A DNA stretch of 64,000 bases. Source: a virus. Each line of letters begins with the position of its first letter. The first letter of the stretch is position 1. The DNA is taken from the IMG/VR virus record IMGVR_UViG_3300009149_000012, positions 62,001-126,000 of that record. One strand, given 5' to 3'. Under the pieces are notes generated by a model. That model ran no database searches. It had not been told where the DNA came from and saw nothing but the letters and a program-made list of their open reading frames with translations. Positions 6,053 through 16,030 of the stretch are shown in pieces. Both the position numbers and the translations under genes were made by a program.

Positions 6053-8833
6053 TCACGATCCAAGGGCATACAAGCGACCCTTGAAAACGAGAATTTGGAC
6101 TTCCTCCGCTTTGAGTTCACGTCCGATTACCTGACTACAACGAGCCAAGTATTCCTTTTGATTCCCATGGGTTAGACCGCCCACAGCAACGATGGCTTTA
6201 TACAAGCGACCTTCACCGGCCAGCGACGCACGTTTGGTCATGGCGTCGACAGTCCGAGAAATCGCCAAAATGTCCCGACCCGTGAAATTGCCGGTCTTTG
6301 CGACCGCATTCCACCCACCGGACTTGTACAAGATCAGTCCAGCAAGGATCTTCCGGGACGCCTGGGCAGTGGGGGAAGCGCTCAACACGTAGTCAGCGAT
6401 CCCTTTCCACTGTTTTGACTTTTTGATTGCCGACTTGATCAGCGTGTCATTCTGGTTCTCACGAACGTCATGTACACGGTCGGCATCCTCTGAATTCATC
6501 TCTTCTCGGACTTCACGGACCGCCCGCTCACGAAGCGTATCCTTCAATTCCTTGACCACGGAATCCATCGGAGATTCAGGTTTGGCTTCCTGAGTTTCCG
6601 GATCGGCAGCGTCGTCAAAGTCAAAAGAATTGACCGGTGAGAATGTCCTCGGAATGACCACCGACGCTTGCTCGCCTGCAAGCTGATTCAACAGGTAGTC
6701 AATGTGATGTTGTCCCACCATCGAAGCGGCCTTACGCAGTGCGTTCGGGTCGATGCTTCGGTTGGTGTTGAACGCGATCTGAACCTTGTCTCCCACATTG
6801 GGGACCTGGGCTGGGGACAGAACGTTCCTGAGAACGGCACCGAGGAACGCCGGGTTCGCAACCCAGGACGCCTCAATGAACTTCACGCTCTTGGGGTCGC
6901 TCTTGTGCCCACAAAGCTCGGCGATCTTGCGCTGGATACCATTGGCATCCACGAAGGGCATCCCCTTGAAGTATCGGATATGCGGGCAGAGGGCCGATTC
7001 GTCGGCCGCAACGTTGCCGCACTTCGTACACTGCGTGTACTCCACAGTGCAGTTGGATACAGCCAATCCGTGAACCGTGTACGAATGGTCTTCCTCAACC
7101 TCTAGGTCATGAACCCACCCTTCATACTCGAACGGCTCGATCCCCTTAATCGGGAAGATCACCATGTCGTCGAGATTTCGAAGATTCTGGTTCTTGCGAC
7201 GTGTTCCTAGTACGGGGGCCTTGTCACAAACTGTTGTGAGACAGTCTGACGAGGACTGCGGAAAACACAAATTGAAGTGAGCCAGCTTGCCAGTCACTTC
7301 ATGACGACGAACTTCACCTCCAACCACAGCCTCCGAAATGGTTGCGGTCTTACCTCCAAACCGACATTCCATTCTAACGGGAATACCACACCGGATGGCA
7401 AGCATCTGAAGCTGACACACCAGGTCATAGGATGTCGTCGTACCCGTTGCATGCCCGGCTTGATGCTGGTTGCCATCCCCATTGATCCAGGCACCAAGAA
7501 TGTGACGCTGCACCTCAACGGGCCACCACATAGCCTCTGGGCTCAAGCGCTTGCGATGGGAATACTCCCCTCCATGCTGCAAAAACCATTGAACCATGTC
7601 ATGGCCCGTGGCATGAACTGTGGCCGTCGAACGTTCTGGTCGGTCCTGAATCCACGCTGGATTGGCTTCTGGAAATTCAGCAGCAAGAAGGTCTACCACT
7701 TCTTGAACGAACGTGTCGCGTTCGTCAGAGGAGAAGTTGAACTGTACCTCTGTGGGCTTGCCCTTATGCTTGAGGAAAGAGCCTTCTGCTAAGAAGTACC
7801 CCAAGAGACGGGCTCGCCCTTCAGACTCCCGTTCAATAGGGGCTTCGACGAGCTTGGGGAGACAGACATAGTCCCCAACCTGAAGCTCATCCGCACGCAC
7901 CTTCTCAACTTGAAGAGCCTTCAAGTCTTCCATCTTCTGTCGGCGGCGACGTGCTTCCCCCAATGAGTAGGTTCCATTCGGATTGAAGATTCGCTTGTCA
8001 TGACCAACTTTGAACCGTTTGGTCATGCGTCGAACAGAATCACGATCTGTCGAAGATAGTTTTTCCCCGCAACCACAGCCACAAGTCTTGGCCGCACGCA
8101 AAACATAGAATTCGTGAGTGTCCGTCACGCCGATAGAATCGGGCAACCCCACAACACTGATCCGGCGCATCCCCCAATGACCCTGTCGAATCTGCTTGTT
8201 GACAACCTCACGTGCTCGGCCCTTGTGCGTGAGAACCATCTCACCCGGCTGCACATCCTCAATGGGAATCCGCCGCCCATCTGACAAGGTAACAGGTGTT
8301 CCAGGCAGGAAACAACCCATCGAGAGGGTCTGAAGCTGGCCCGACGTGATCGCCTGAATGAGCGGGTGGAATCGCTTCTCAGTTGCAACCAGGATGTCGA
8401 CGTAGACAGACTCACCAATGTCCCTGGCGGCGGCATCGATGATCTTGCCCTTGGACAATTCAGGAATCTGAATGTGCTCGACATAGTTCTCGCCACCAAT
8501 GAAGGTGGGGAACGTCTGGAGCAACAGATCCCGCTCCCAGCAATCCTGGTTGTTGTTGATGTACTTCTCGGTCTCTGCCGAGATCAAGTAGTTCGAAAAC
8601 TTGCGGTTCACCTGGAACCCATCGACCATATGAATGCCGAGAGGCTCCGGGGACTCCTGCGTGTCCACCGACGCGATGATCGTGCAATGCGTCAACAAGT
8701 ATTGGTCAGGGTCATACCGAGGAAGCACGACATTGGATGCCGTTCGTGTCCCCCCCTTTGCCCTCTCCGTCCACTCACTGACTGAGGTGGAGGGGTTGAT
8801 CGTTTTTGCGTGAGCAAACCGTAGATGGGCCAT
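6053..8833 (-). CDS. putative prohead (capsid maturation) protease with intein
   Basis: 926 codons, of which 421 form an intein (separate entry). The spliced product would be about 505 aa. The N-extein ends in VATEKRFHPLIQAITSGQL then QTLSMG; the C-extein begins CTVEYTQCTKCG and continues with ALCPHIRYFKG and FIEASWVANPAFLGAVLRNV. The pattern SMG, Cys-rich segment, E(A/I)SWV.NPA resembles the catalytic region of phage head maturation proteases, and the gene sits between portal and scaffold as expected. Catalytic residues cannot be named with certainty. The tail (residues about 700-926) is a helical region that could be a scaffold-like domain. Confidence 0.65.
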   Translation of the reverse strand: MAHLRFAHAKTINPSTSVSEWTERAKGGTRTASNVVLPRYDPDQYLLTHCTIIASVDTQESPEPLGIHMVDGFQVNRKFSNYLISAETEKYINNNQDCWERDLLLQTFPTFIGGENYVEHIQIPELSKGKIIDAAARDIGESVYVDILVATEKRFHPLIQAITSGQLQTLSMGCFLPGTPVTLSDGRRIPIEDVQPGEMVLTHKGRAREVVNKQIRQGHWGMRRISVVGLPDSIGVTDTHEFYVLRAAKTCGCGCGEKLSSTDRDSVRRMTKRFKVGHDKRIFNPNGTYSLGEARRRRQKMEDLKALQVEKVRADELQVGDYVCLPKLVEAPIERESEGRARLLGYFLAEGSFLKHKGKPTEVQFNFSSDERDTFVQEVVDLLAAEFPEANPAWIQDRPERSTATVHATGHDMVQWFLQHGGEYSHRKRLSPEAMWWPVEVQRHILGAWINGDGNQHQAGHATGTTTSYDLVCQLQMLAIRCGIPVRMECRFGGKTATISEAVVGGEVRRHEVTGKLAHFNLCFPQSSSDCLTTVCDKAPVLGTRRKNQNLRNLDDMVIFPIKGIEPFEYEGWVHDLEVEEDHSYTVHGLAVSNCTVEYTQCTKCGNVAADESALCPHIRYFKGMPFVDANGIQRKIAELCGHKSDPKSVKFIEASWVANPAFLGAVLRNVLSPAQVPNVGDKVQIAFNTNRSIDPNALRKAASMVGQHHIDYLLNQLAGEQASVVIPRTFSPVNSFDFDDAADPETQEAKPESPMDSVVKELKDTLRERAVREVREEMNSEDADRVHDVRENQNDTLIKSAIKKSKQWKGIADYVLSASPTAQASRKILAGLILYKSGGWNAVAKTGNFTGRDILAISRTVDAMTKRASLAGEGRLYKAIVAVGGLTHGNQKEYLARCSQVIGRELKAEEVQILVFKGRLYALGS
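7052..8314 (-). mobile_element. intein with LAGLIDADG endonuclease in the putative prohead protease
   Basis: 421 codons starting at Cys (CFLPGTPVTLSDGRR, block A) and ending HGLAVSN before an extein Cys. EVEEDHSYTVHG is the block F/G region. The block B site has the expected TDTHEFY. Two endonuclease motifs are present: LLGYFLAEGSF and ILGAWINGDGN. A CGCGCG cluster lies in between. All elements for splicing (C1, penultimate region, terminal Asn, +1 Cys) are intact, and the endonuclease motifs look intact. It is inserted after LSMG, next to a conserved segment, as inteins usually are. Confidence 0.92.
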
Positions 8834-8837
8834 CCGA

Positions 8838-9626
8838 CTAGCTCCTGTATCGACGTGCGATCCGGAAGCTGAGTCGATCGAGGCGGGGCTTGTTCAGAGC
8901 CGCCTCGAACATCCGGTAGCCCAGCCAAGGATTCGTTTTGATTTGCTCGGAGGCTTGCTTGAGCTTCGCCAAAACGATCTGATCGAAGGGAACCTCTTCC
9001 ACGGCGCCACCGGCCGGAACGGATTCCAAGATCGTTTGCTCGATGTCCTGAATGAATCGGCGCATCTCTCGACGGGCCTTGTCGAACACCGGGGGGCTCA
9101 TCTTGAGACCACGAGACACCTGGTACAGGTTGTCCATGATCAATTCGAGGCTGATCCCAAGGATAGCAACGTCTTGGGGCTCCATCGCTTCCACCATCTT
9201 GAGGTGCTGCATGCTGTCGATGACCGCTGCGGCGCCCTCACGCATCCCTTTGAGCCCCAAGGTCACATGACTGTTTGGACTTGGGATCTTCGCCCGGGGG
9301 CCCTGAGCGAATTCCTTGTAGGCCGAGACAGCCGAAGTGACGGCGTTGAGGGAGACGATGTCCATCCCCAACCCCAACCTCGCCATGTCGTAGATGTAAC
9401 CTACGGATTCCTCGAATTGATTCAGAAACGCCATGAACGACGGCGCATCCTTTTGGCGCTTGAACACGCCATACGCCGCCGAAGTGTCGTAGGCGCTCTT
9501 TTTCAGAAGGATGGCAGCCCTCACGAGCCGCTCCGTCGATTTCAAGTCGAATTCAGGCAGCGCACTCGCCATCCGATACGCAGCGTTATGGTCGACAGAG
9601 GCGACTCGAAGGGCTTCCTGCAACAT
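8838..9626 (-). CDS. hypothetical virion-module protein
   Basis: About 262 aa, strongly helical throughout (LVRAAILLKKSAYDTSAAYG; FDKARREMRRFIQDIEQTIL). No motif recognised. It starts within TAATG at the stop of the upstream gene, which argues for coupled translation and fixes the ATG rather than the GTG two codons before. It lies between portal and protease, so a head-associated structural role is inferred from position. Confidence 0.75.
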   Translation of the reverse strand: MLQEALRVASVDHNAAYRMASALPEFDLKSTERLVRAAILLKKSAYDTSAAYGVFKRQKDAPSFMAFLNQFEESVGYIYDMARLGLGMDIVSLNAVTSAVSAYKEFAQGPRAKIPSPNSHVTLGLKGMREGAAAVIDSMQHLKMVEAMEPQDVAILGISLELIMDNLYQVSRGLKMSPPVFDKARREMRRFIQDIEQTILESVPAGGAVEEVPFDQIVLAKLKQASEQIKTNPWLGYRMFEAALNKPRLDRLSFRIARRYRS

Positions 9627-10357
9627 TACCACTCCACGGCTTGCCCGTCAGGGCCCACAAAATTGGTCTGCTTGACCAGGTGCATGTCCTTGGGACACGC
9701 AAACAAACGAGCGCGTCGACCCTCATCCATCTTGTAGATGGTCTTGCGCATGGGGGTTCCACACTTGGGACAGTTGGGACGGCGAGACTTCAGTTCCGTT
9801 TTTGTGCAGCGGTACTGTCGTCCTTCCGAAACCCAATAAGCTGCGGTCTTAGCAGTTCGGGTGCTTTCCCGAACCGCTTGCTGGATCATGACGTCCACCG
9901 TGTTCGTAGCGAACAGATAAAACTTGGCAACCTCATCACGAAGCGCCTCATCTCCCCAGTTTTGACCCGCATAGCGGTGCCACATCTCATCGTACGCTGC
10001 GATCTCGGTCTGTTGCTTCGCCCACATCCCAGACAGTTCCTTGTAGAACTCAGGGGGAACCGCCTGCGTGTTCCACACAGAAGTGGACGCTTTGTGCGTT
10101 GCATCCCACCCGGGGTAGTACGAGAAGTCGGTTGCCGGGGGCAGATACAACGAGAACTGAGGATTGACCTTGACGAGATCTTCCGGCGACTCACGCGAAT
10201 TGCCGTAGGGCCACTGCACATCGACGAAGCCGATGCCCGGAAGAACTGCTGTTACACGGCCCACAAAAGGCGAAAGCGCGCAGTACGTTGGAGCGTACTT
10301 TTGCACGATGTCGCCGAGACCGAAGCTTTTCGCCAAGTCCCAGTAATCGATTGCCAC
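9626..10357 (-). CDS. hypothetical virion-module protein with C-terminal zinc ribbon
   Basis: 243 aa. Residues about 30-65 (FVGRVTAVLPGIGFVDVQWP) look like an SH3/KOW-like barrel. The C-terminus carries a Cys cluster: QYRCTKTEL, CPKCGTPM and FACPKDMH, consistent with one zinc-ribbon site. The family is not recognised. Overlaps the next gene by 1 nt through TAATG. A zinc ribbon in a head-module protein is unusual; function not assigned. Confidence 0.75.
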   Translation of the reverse strand: MAIDYWDLAKSFGLGDIVQKYAPTYCALSPFVGRVTAVLPGIGFVDVQWPYGNSRESPEDLVKVNPQFSLYLPPATDFSYYPGWDATHKASTSVWNTQAVPPEFYKELSGMWAKQQTEIAAYDEMWHRYAGQNWGDEALRDEVAKFYLFATNTVDVMIQQAVRESTRTAKTAAYWVSEGRQYRCTKTELKSRRPNCPKCGTPMRKTIYKMDEGRRARLFACPKDMHLVKQTNFVGPDGQAVEW

Positions 10358-10376
10358 CGGGAACCTCCTTAGCCGA

Positions 10377-13300
10377 CTATTTGTGGCCGGGAGCGAGCGG
10401 ACGACCAGTCGTCGATTCGCCGTGGATCACACCAGAGGTGTCGTCGTCGGCGTATGCACGCATGTACGGCTCGTCGGCATCGGTCTGCTTGGGGTCGGAC
10501 GGGCCGTTGAACGTGTCCATGTACGGCTCGTCGCCTTCACGCTTGATCACTTCGGCTTGACGAAGCTCGAAGGATTCCTTGCCGTAGGTCGTGATCTCGA
10601 TATCGTCGAGGGAACGATCGAGGGCGTTGACGATGGCCTTGGCATCCTCGAAGGGGATACCCCACTCTTCCTGCTTTGCTTGGATCGTCTTCGCAACCCG
10701 ATCAATTCGGTTCAGGATGAGATCCGTGGCTTGCTTTGTCTCTGCGGAAACCTTGGGGGTCGACATGTCTTCACTCCGTATTGTGGCGGGCTGCCGTCCT
10801 ACATGCCCATCATCATCAAAAGATTGTTGCTGACTTGACTCTCGAATGGTCACCAAGGTCTCCCCTTCTGGGAAACCGGCAAGCTGAGCCAACAATGAAT
10901 TGTAAAGCGACGGGTGTACAGCACGGGCATACGCACCGCCATTTGTCGTGGCGATAGCGAAATCTAGAACGGCTCGAAGCTGAGCATCACGCACGGTGCC
11001 CTCTGTCGCCTTCATGGTGGGCTCTTTGAGCCACTCCTGAGACGCAGACAAGATTGTCTCTTGGTCAGCGAGCGTGAGATCATGCTGACTGACTTGACGC
11101 CAGTCAGGATATGGCTCGACGGCCTCGGGCTCGACGCCATGATACAGTGCGCGTTTCATCTCCAAACCCATGGAATAAGTAAAAGATGATTTTGAACGAG
11201 GCGGTTTTGGAGCCTCTGGCTTGGGTGGCGGTTCTTTGAGCTTGGGCTTCGGAGGCTTCTTTCCCCCTGTTTCCCGATAACCACCCTCTTGGGCCTTGAG
11301 CTTGTCCTGGTACTCTTTCTTGGTGACTTCATTTTCCTTGCGGACCTTCGCCACCTCGACTTCGTACTTTTTCAGCGCCTTCTCATACTGCTTTTTGGCC
11401 TTCTCGTACTGCTTCGTCTTTTTGGGTAAAACAGTGGACTCATGCTTGTCGAGCCGAGCCTTCACCTTTTCGTACTTTTCCGGAGTCAGGGTCTTGAGGC
11501 GGTCGAGCACCCGTTGTTGAAAAAGTCGCGCGACGTTACGTCCACGGGAATCCTCTGGATACTGATCGGCCCGCTCTTCCAACCACTCGCCCGCTCGAAC
11601 GAGCCCTGTGGAGATTGTCTCTGGGCTGTCGTGTTCCGAGACGCCCTGAGGCCCAAGGAACTTCTGCTTGGCCGATTGGTAGTCCCGGGCCTGAAGCGCC
11701 GCTGCCGCCAGCGACTGGGCAGCAGGGTCCCCTTCTAGGTGGTCGAGGATCCCATTGACGGCTTTGTTCGTCAGGGGGGTTTTGGTGGGGCCCTGTGAGA
11801 TCACCTCGGTGAACAGGCGGTCCCCTTCCTTCGCCGCCTCTTGCGCACGCTGTTCATCGCTCTGTCCCTGGTTCTTTTTCAGATGGAACGTAGCGATGGT
11901 GCGGGCGACATCGTCATTGCCAACATCCGAGAACCTCTGTGACACGAGCATCTGAGCAACCAAGCTCTTCATGGCGGTCTGCTGTTGATGCACGCGCCAA
12001 GCCTCAGCTTGCTCTTGCGGGGGGAGCTTCTCGTAAGGGACTTCTTTCCCACCCTTGAGGACTGTCTTCGGGGGGCTGATCTTGCCGGGATTCGTCTGGT
12101 ATTCCTCCCCAGCCTTTTCAAGGAATGTGTCCTGCTCCAAGTCCGACCACTCAGACGACTCTTTTTTCAACTGTTCGTACTGTTCAATGACCGCCTTGGC
12201 CTCTTCCGGATGCATGTCCTGGTCGAAGAACCCCCGCAGCATGTGCGCCGGGAGGTTGTCGGTGAGCATCTGGGTCGTCTTAGCCTGTTCTTGCTCTGAA
12301 GGGGGCTTGCGCTTGACTGGGGCCTTGAACATCCCGGTGGCGACAGACAGTAGATCCCCCATGCTGTGCAAGTCTTTGGGAAGCTTGCCCTTCAACTCCG
12401 GGATGAGCTTGGCTGGGTCCGCAAGCTCGATGTCCTTCTCCTCTAGAAGTCGCTTCGAAAGCTCGCTTTCAGGATCGGCAAGATCCTCCAAAACTTTCCG
12501 AACTTCAGGATCCTTTTTCCCTAGGTCCCGAAGCACCTTGGAGTGACCCGTCGAGCGGGACTGTTGTTCGAACTTCTTACGCCACTCGGTTTGCATCTCA
12601 GGCGAAAGCTCAGCGAACGGCACCTTTTCTTTCGACTCATTCACAAACAGAAGGCTGCCATCGGGATCCGTTGAAACGGTACGATCCGAATCGGCGAATT
12701 CAGCAAACTCTTTGCTCTCGACCGCTCCACCATCCACCCACGCCTTCGTCTGAACATGCTCTTTCTTGGCTTGTTCAGGCTTAGCCTTGGGCTTCGGTTC
12801 GGGCTGCGGTTCAGGCTGCGGTTCGGGCTTTGCCTCTTCCGGTGCCTTCTCGGGCTCGGGCTCTTTGGCAGGCGCTTCCTTCTCGGGTTCCGGTGCCTTT
12901 TCCTCAGGCTTCGGTTTGGGCTCGGTGGATTGCTCGGGTTCGGGCTCCTTAGAAGGAACATCAAACCGATCCACCTCTTCCTTTGGCGCTTCTGCCTCAG
13001 GCGTCTCTTGTTCGGGCTTCTCGGGCTTGGCCGGTTGTTCTTCCGGTTGCTCGGGCTCGGGCTTCTCGGCCTTCTCAGGCTTAGCCGGTTGCTCGGGCTT
13101 CGCCTCAGGGGTTGGCTCGGGTTTGGGCTCGGGCTTTGGTTCTAGGGTTGGCTTGGGCTCCGGGGTTGGCTCCGGAGCGGGCTTGGGCTTGGGCCGATTG
13201 AGAACCGCTTCCTGAAGATCACCTAGCGTCTCGACTCCGGGAGGAAACGCCGTGCCAGGATACACGTTCTCCAACTTGAGTTCCGGACGCGCCTTGGCTT

Positions 13301-13769
13301 TCGAACCGTCGCTGAAAGGATTGGTCGTGTCCGAGATACCCTCAAGAATCCCCTTCAGAGAGGGGTCCTTTGCCTCCAACTCGTCAAGTGCCTTGGAATG
13401 GTCAGGCTTCTCTGTGTCGCCGCCCTCATCCCCACCTTGATCCTTGTAGGGTTCATAGATGTCGGACTTGCTCCTGAGCGTCTCAGGGCTGACAAGAACG
13501 CGTTCCTTGTCTTTCTTGTTCCACGCTGGAACACGCTTGTCCAGACTCTTACCCTCCAACCAACGGCGGGCTACATTACCCCCGATGGTCTTGTAATTGA
13601 GGGAGAGATCAGGATCCCCATTCAGGTCAGGATCCTTCTCATCGTCAGGATTATCCATACGCTCACGCCGCCGATCGCGACGTGGGGGCTTTTTCTTAGG
13701 AGCCGGCCGTACAAGTCGGTCGGATTCCTCCTGTTCCCGCTCGTACGGATCTTTGGTAGCAACACGCAT
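10377..13769 (-). CDS. large Pro/Glu/Lys-rich head-module protein, 1130 aa
   Basis: The N-terminus is charged and disordered-looking; residues about 195-350 are tandem EPKPEP/PEKPEP repeats with long acidic-proline runs. The middle is helical with several coiled-coil-like segments (EKAKKQYEKALKKYEVEVAK about residue 770). A second low-complexity hinge (PPKPKLKEPPPKPEAPKPP) follows near residue 830, then a more compact C-terminal domain. No motif recognised. Located between portal and other head genes, it could be a portal-associated or internal virion protein. The repeat DNA (12780-13200) is a likely place for length variation. Confidence 0.75.
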   Translation of the reverse strand: MRVATKDPYEREQEESDRLVRPAPKKKPPRRDRRRERMDNPDDEKDPDLNGDPDLSLNYKTIGGNVARRWLEGKSLDKRVPAWNKKDKERVLVSPETLRSKSDIYEPYKDQGGDEGGDTEKPDHSKALDELEAKDPSLKGILEGISDTTNPFSDGSKAKARPELKLENVYPGTAFPPGVETLGDLQEAVLNRPKPKPAPEPTPEPKPTLEPKPEPKPEPTPEAKPEQPAKPEKAEKPEPEQPEEQPAKPEKPEQETPEAEAPKEEVDRFDVPSKEPEPEQSTEPKPKPEEKAPEPEKEAPAKEPEPEKAPEEAKPEPQPEPQPEPKPKAKPEQAKKEHVQTKAWVDGGAVESKEFAEFADSDRTVSTDPDGSLLFVNESKEKVPFAELSPEMQTEWRKKFEQQSRSTGHSKVLRDLGKKDPEVRKVLEDLADPESELSKRLLEEKDIELADPAKLIPELKGKLPKDLHSMGDLLSVATGMFKAPVKRKPPSEQEQAKTTQMLTDNLPAHMLRGFFDQDMHPEEAKAVIEQYEQLKKESSEWSDLEQDTFLEKAGEEYQTNPGKISPPKTVLKGGKEVPYEKLPPQEQAEAWRVHQQQTAMKSLVAQMLVSQRFSDVGNDDVARTIATFHLKKNQGQSDEQRAQEAAKEGDRLFTEVISQGPTKTPLTNKAVNGILDHLEGDPAAQSLAAAALQARDYQSAKQKFLGPQGVSEHDSPETISTGLVRAGEWLEERADQYPEDSRGRNVARLFQQRVLDRLKTLTPEKYEKVKARLDKHESTVLPKKTKQYEKAKKQYEKALKKYEVEVAKVRKENEVTKKEYQDKLKAQEGGYRETGGKKPPKPKLKEPPPKPEAPKPPRSKSSFTYSMGLEMKRALYHGVEPEAVEPYPDWRQVSQHDLTLADQETILSASQEWLKEPTMKATEGTVRDAQLRAVLDFAIATTNGGAYARAVHPSLYNSLLAQLAGFPEGETLVTIRESSQQQSFDDDGHVGRQPATIRSEDMSTPKVSAETKQATDLILNRIDRVAKTIQAKQEEWGIPFEDAKAIVNALDRSLDDIEITTYGKESFELRQAEVIKREGDEPYMDTFNGPSDPKQTDADEPYMRAYADDDTSGVIHGESTTGRPLAPGHK

Positions 13770-13789
13770 CGTCTCTAGTCAGGATATAA

Positions 13790-15613
13790 CTAGAATCGGC
13801 CACCGCCGCCTTCGTCGCCACCAGGCTTCGTTCGAAGCTTGAGGTACTGGCCGATGCGTTCTGTGACATCCGTGCTCGTGACGATCTCGCGCCCAACCTC
13901 GCTGTAAATGCTGCGCATGCACTCGTTGAAGGTCGCGTCGTTGATCGTGAACATGTCGTTCTGAAGCTTTTCTGTCGTGTCGGCCGGGTCGATGTTGAAC
14001 ATCTCCAAGATGACGTCGATCGAAACGCTGCCCTTCTGGTACAGGTTGAACAACGCATCGTAGGTGTCCTGGCTGTCACGAAGGGGCAGGCGGGTGAAGC
14101 TGAGGCGGGGGTACAACACAACCTCTTGGCCCCACTCATCCTCTTCCACGAAGCCCTTGCGGCGAGCAACAGGAATGAAGAGAGCTTCCTCGACCATCTC
14201 TTGCAAGACTTCTCGCAGGAACAGGTACCGGGTGTTGATGACTTCCAGCTTGAGCCGGTCACCACTGAACAGAGCTTCGCCGCTCATGAGGCTTTCGGTC
14301 GTGCCAAGCCCAGCGAGCATCTGACGCTCGGTCATCTCGTATTCGCTCGACAGGTCAAGCAAACGATCCCGGGCGCCCATCTCTTCCCACCGCACCTCAT
14401 AGTTGGTGACGATGGAATAGTCAGGATCCACCAAGGCAAGGTCGACTTGCTCTCGAAGGGCTTCAACGTCATCTTCGGCCAGCCCCTCACCCGAAACGAG
14501 CCGCTTGGGGGTCATGGCCCGGCTGGCGATCTGTGTCTGTGCCTGGCGCAGCTTGTCTCGGTAGTACAGGGTCCTCAAAAGGCGATCTAGGATGCTGATT
14601 CCGTAGTCCTCGTTGACGTCCCGATGCGCTGCCAGATGGTAGACGAACGAGCCTTCGTCAGGATCCGTCCCAAGCGGGACCATCTGACCGGCTTCGATGT
14701 ACTCACGCACCTCATCTGGAATCATCGCTGCCATCTCGGCGGCGGCTGGGTCTCCCTGCTTGGCCCGCTCGATGATCTCACGATCGCGTGACGACGGAAT
14801 CAACTCGACCCGGACCTTGTCCGAGAAGCTCATCCCAGTCACACGGACCTGGTCAATCGGCAGAATGACGAGACGGTCGAGACCTTGGTAGTGCTTCTGG
14901 TAATAGGAAAGCTCTTGGCTCTCTCTGTCGGACCGTTCTTCCCACTGCACAGCGGCTTGCTCGACTGGGACCCCCTCATCCGTCAGGTAGGAGTGCACGA
15001 CACGCTTGGCGTCGTAGCCAATCTCCGGGGGCACTTCGACGTCAGAGTCCTCTGCGAACACGAACACGCTGCCATCGAGCCAGTAGTGGTGGGTCGATTG
15101 GATGAGGCGCCGGAACAGCTTGACCCTTTTGCACATCCGCTCGAACCACGACAGGATGTACTTGCCGTAATCGTCAGGGCTCTTGAAGCCCTCTGGGCAT
15201 GTGCGGGGCCGGGGGGCTGCCAAACGCACCTTCGAAAGCGGCAACTCCGTGTGAAGGTCGATGGCCTGCCCAACGAGCGGGTCGTAGCGGTAGAAGTGGC
15301 GGTAGATCTCACGCTTCTCGCGCAAGGTCTGCGGCAATTCGAGGAAGTCCGTCGAAAGCTGGACGCTGAAGAAGTTTTGGTGTTGCGACTGCATCGTGTT
15401 GCCGCCGAACCCACCACCAAATCCGCCACCACCGGACGCATAGCCGCTGCTACCGGAGAAGCTTCCCGGCAAACAACCTGAAGCCGTCCGAGCCTCTCGG
15501 CGAGCACGGCGTTCTTTTTCAGTGAGATTCCCGCTTTTTGAGTTCGAAATGTACGGGGTAGAACGTGTCGTTCCCCACGCATAGGGGTTTCGAACATTGG
15601 TGAAGTCAGGCAT
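13790..15613 (-). CDS. portal protein
   Basis: 607 aa. A Gly/Ser-rich N-terminus is followed by FLELPQTLREKREIYRHFYR and DPLVGQAIDLHTELPLSKVR, a typical opening of the portal clip and wing region. Later come LIQSTHHYWLDGSVFVFAED, VLPIDQVRVTG-like beta strands, the DYGISILDRLLRTLYYRDKL helix, and LAGLGTTESLMSGEALFSGD followed by a long helix, the pattern of large phage portals. It forms the dodecameric DNA channel at the head vertex. Located two small genes after terminase. Its start overlaps the stop of the upstream gene by about 8 nt. Confidence 0.9.
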   Translation of the reverse strand: MPDFTNVRNPYAWGTTRSTPYISNSKSGNLTEKERRARREARTASGCLPGSFSGSSGYASGGGGFGGGFGGNTMQSQHQNFFSVQLSTDFLELPQTLREKREIYRHFYRYDPLVGQAIDLHTELPLSKVRLAAPRPRTCPEGFKSPDDYGKYILSWFERMCKRVKLFRRLIQSTHHYWLDGSVFVFAEDSDVEVPPEIGYDAKRVVHSYLTDEGVPVEQAAVQWEERSDRESQELSYYQKHYQGLDRLVILPIDQVRVTGMSFSDKVRVELIPSSRDREIIERAKQGDPAAAEMAAMIPDEVREYIEAGQMVPLGTDPDEGSFVYHLAAHRDVNEDYGISILDRLLRTLYYRDKLRQAQTQIASRAMTPKRLVSGEGLAEDDVEALREQVDLALVDPDYSIVTNYEVRWEEMGARDRLLDLSSEYEMTERQMLAGLGTTESLMSGEALFSGDRLKLEVINTRYLFLREVLQEMVEEALFIPVARRKGFVEEDEWGQEVVLYPRLSFTRLPLRDSQDTYDALFNLYQKGSVSIDVILEMFNIDPADTTEKLQNDMFTINDATFNECMRSIYSEVGREIVTSTDVTERIGQYLKLRTKPGGDEGGGGRF

Positions 15614-16016
15614 CGATCACCTCTCCATAGACCGCCTGGAAGTCCTCTGTAGCATTCGCAACAGTAGTTCCTCCATACTGAAGGCTCGGGCGGCGGGATC
15701 GGATCTCTTGAGCCTCTTGGTCTCGTTGCTCTTGTGCCGCTCGCTCCCGCTCCACACGCTCCTGAGCCTCACGCTCTTGCCGCTGGCGAACCAAGATCCG
15801 ATCGCTCGATGCCGCCCTCACCATCCCACGCTGAATGGCCCCACTGAAGCGGAGCCACGCATTTGCATAGGCGATGTCGAGGCGACCACCCTCCCGGTTC
15901 CGCCGAGCTTGACGTGCCAAAATTGTCGTCAACTCGAAGAGCCGTTGGACGTGTGCGGTGATCTGTTGGCGGGTCGAGAGAATCTCCGCATGGAGTTCCT
16001 CTGACGACATGCTCAT
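15606..16016 (-). CDS. coiled-coil hypothetical protein, 136 aa
   Basis: Starts MSMSSEELHAEILSTRQQIT. Almost entirely helical, with a heptad-rich charged segment RQEREAQERVERERAAQEQR. The start was put at 16016 because the longer frame upstream overlaps the neighbouring gene and has no family-like sequence. No motif. Lies between the paralogous pair and portal; possible small head or packaging accessory protein. Confidence 0.7.
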   Translation of the reverse strand: MSMSSEELHAEILSTRQQITAHVQRLFELTTILARQARRNREGGRLDIAYANAWLRFSGAIQRGMVRAASSDRILVRQRQEREAQERVERERAAQEQRDQEAQEIRSRRPSLQYGGTTVANATEDFQAVYGEVIDA

Positions 16017-16030
16017 AGGATTGCGTGTAC

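Noticed and set aside
12780-13200. Tandem DNA repeat as a replication origin or array
   Set aside because: The repeats keep the reading frame and encode a Pro/Glu/Lys linker; protein-level repetition explains them.
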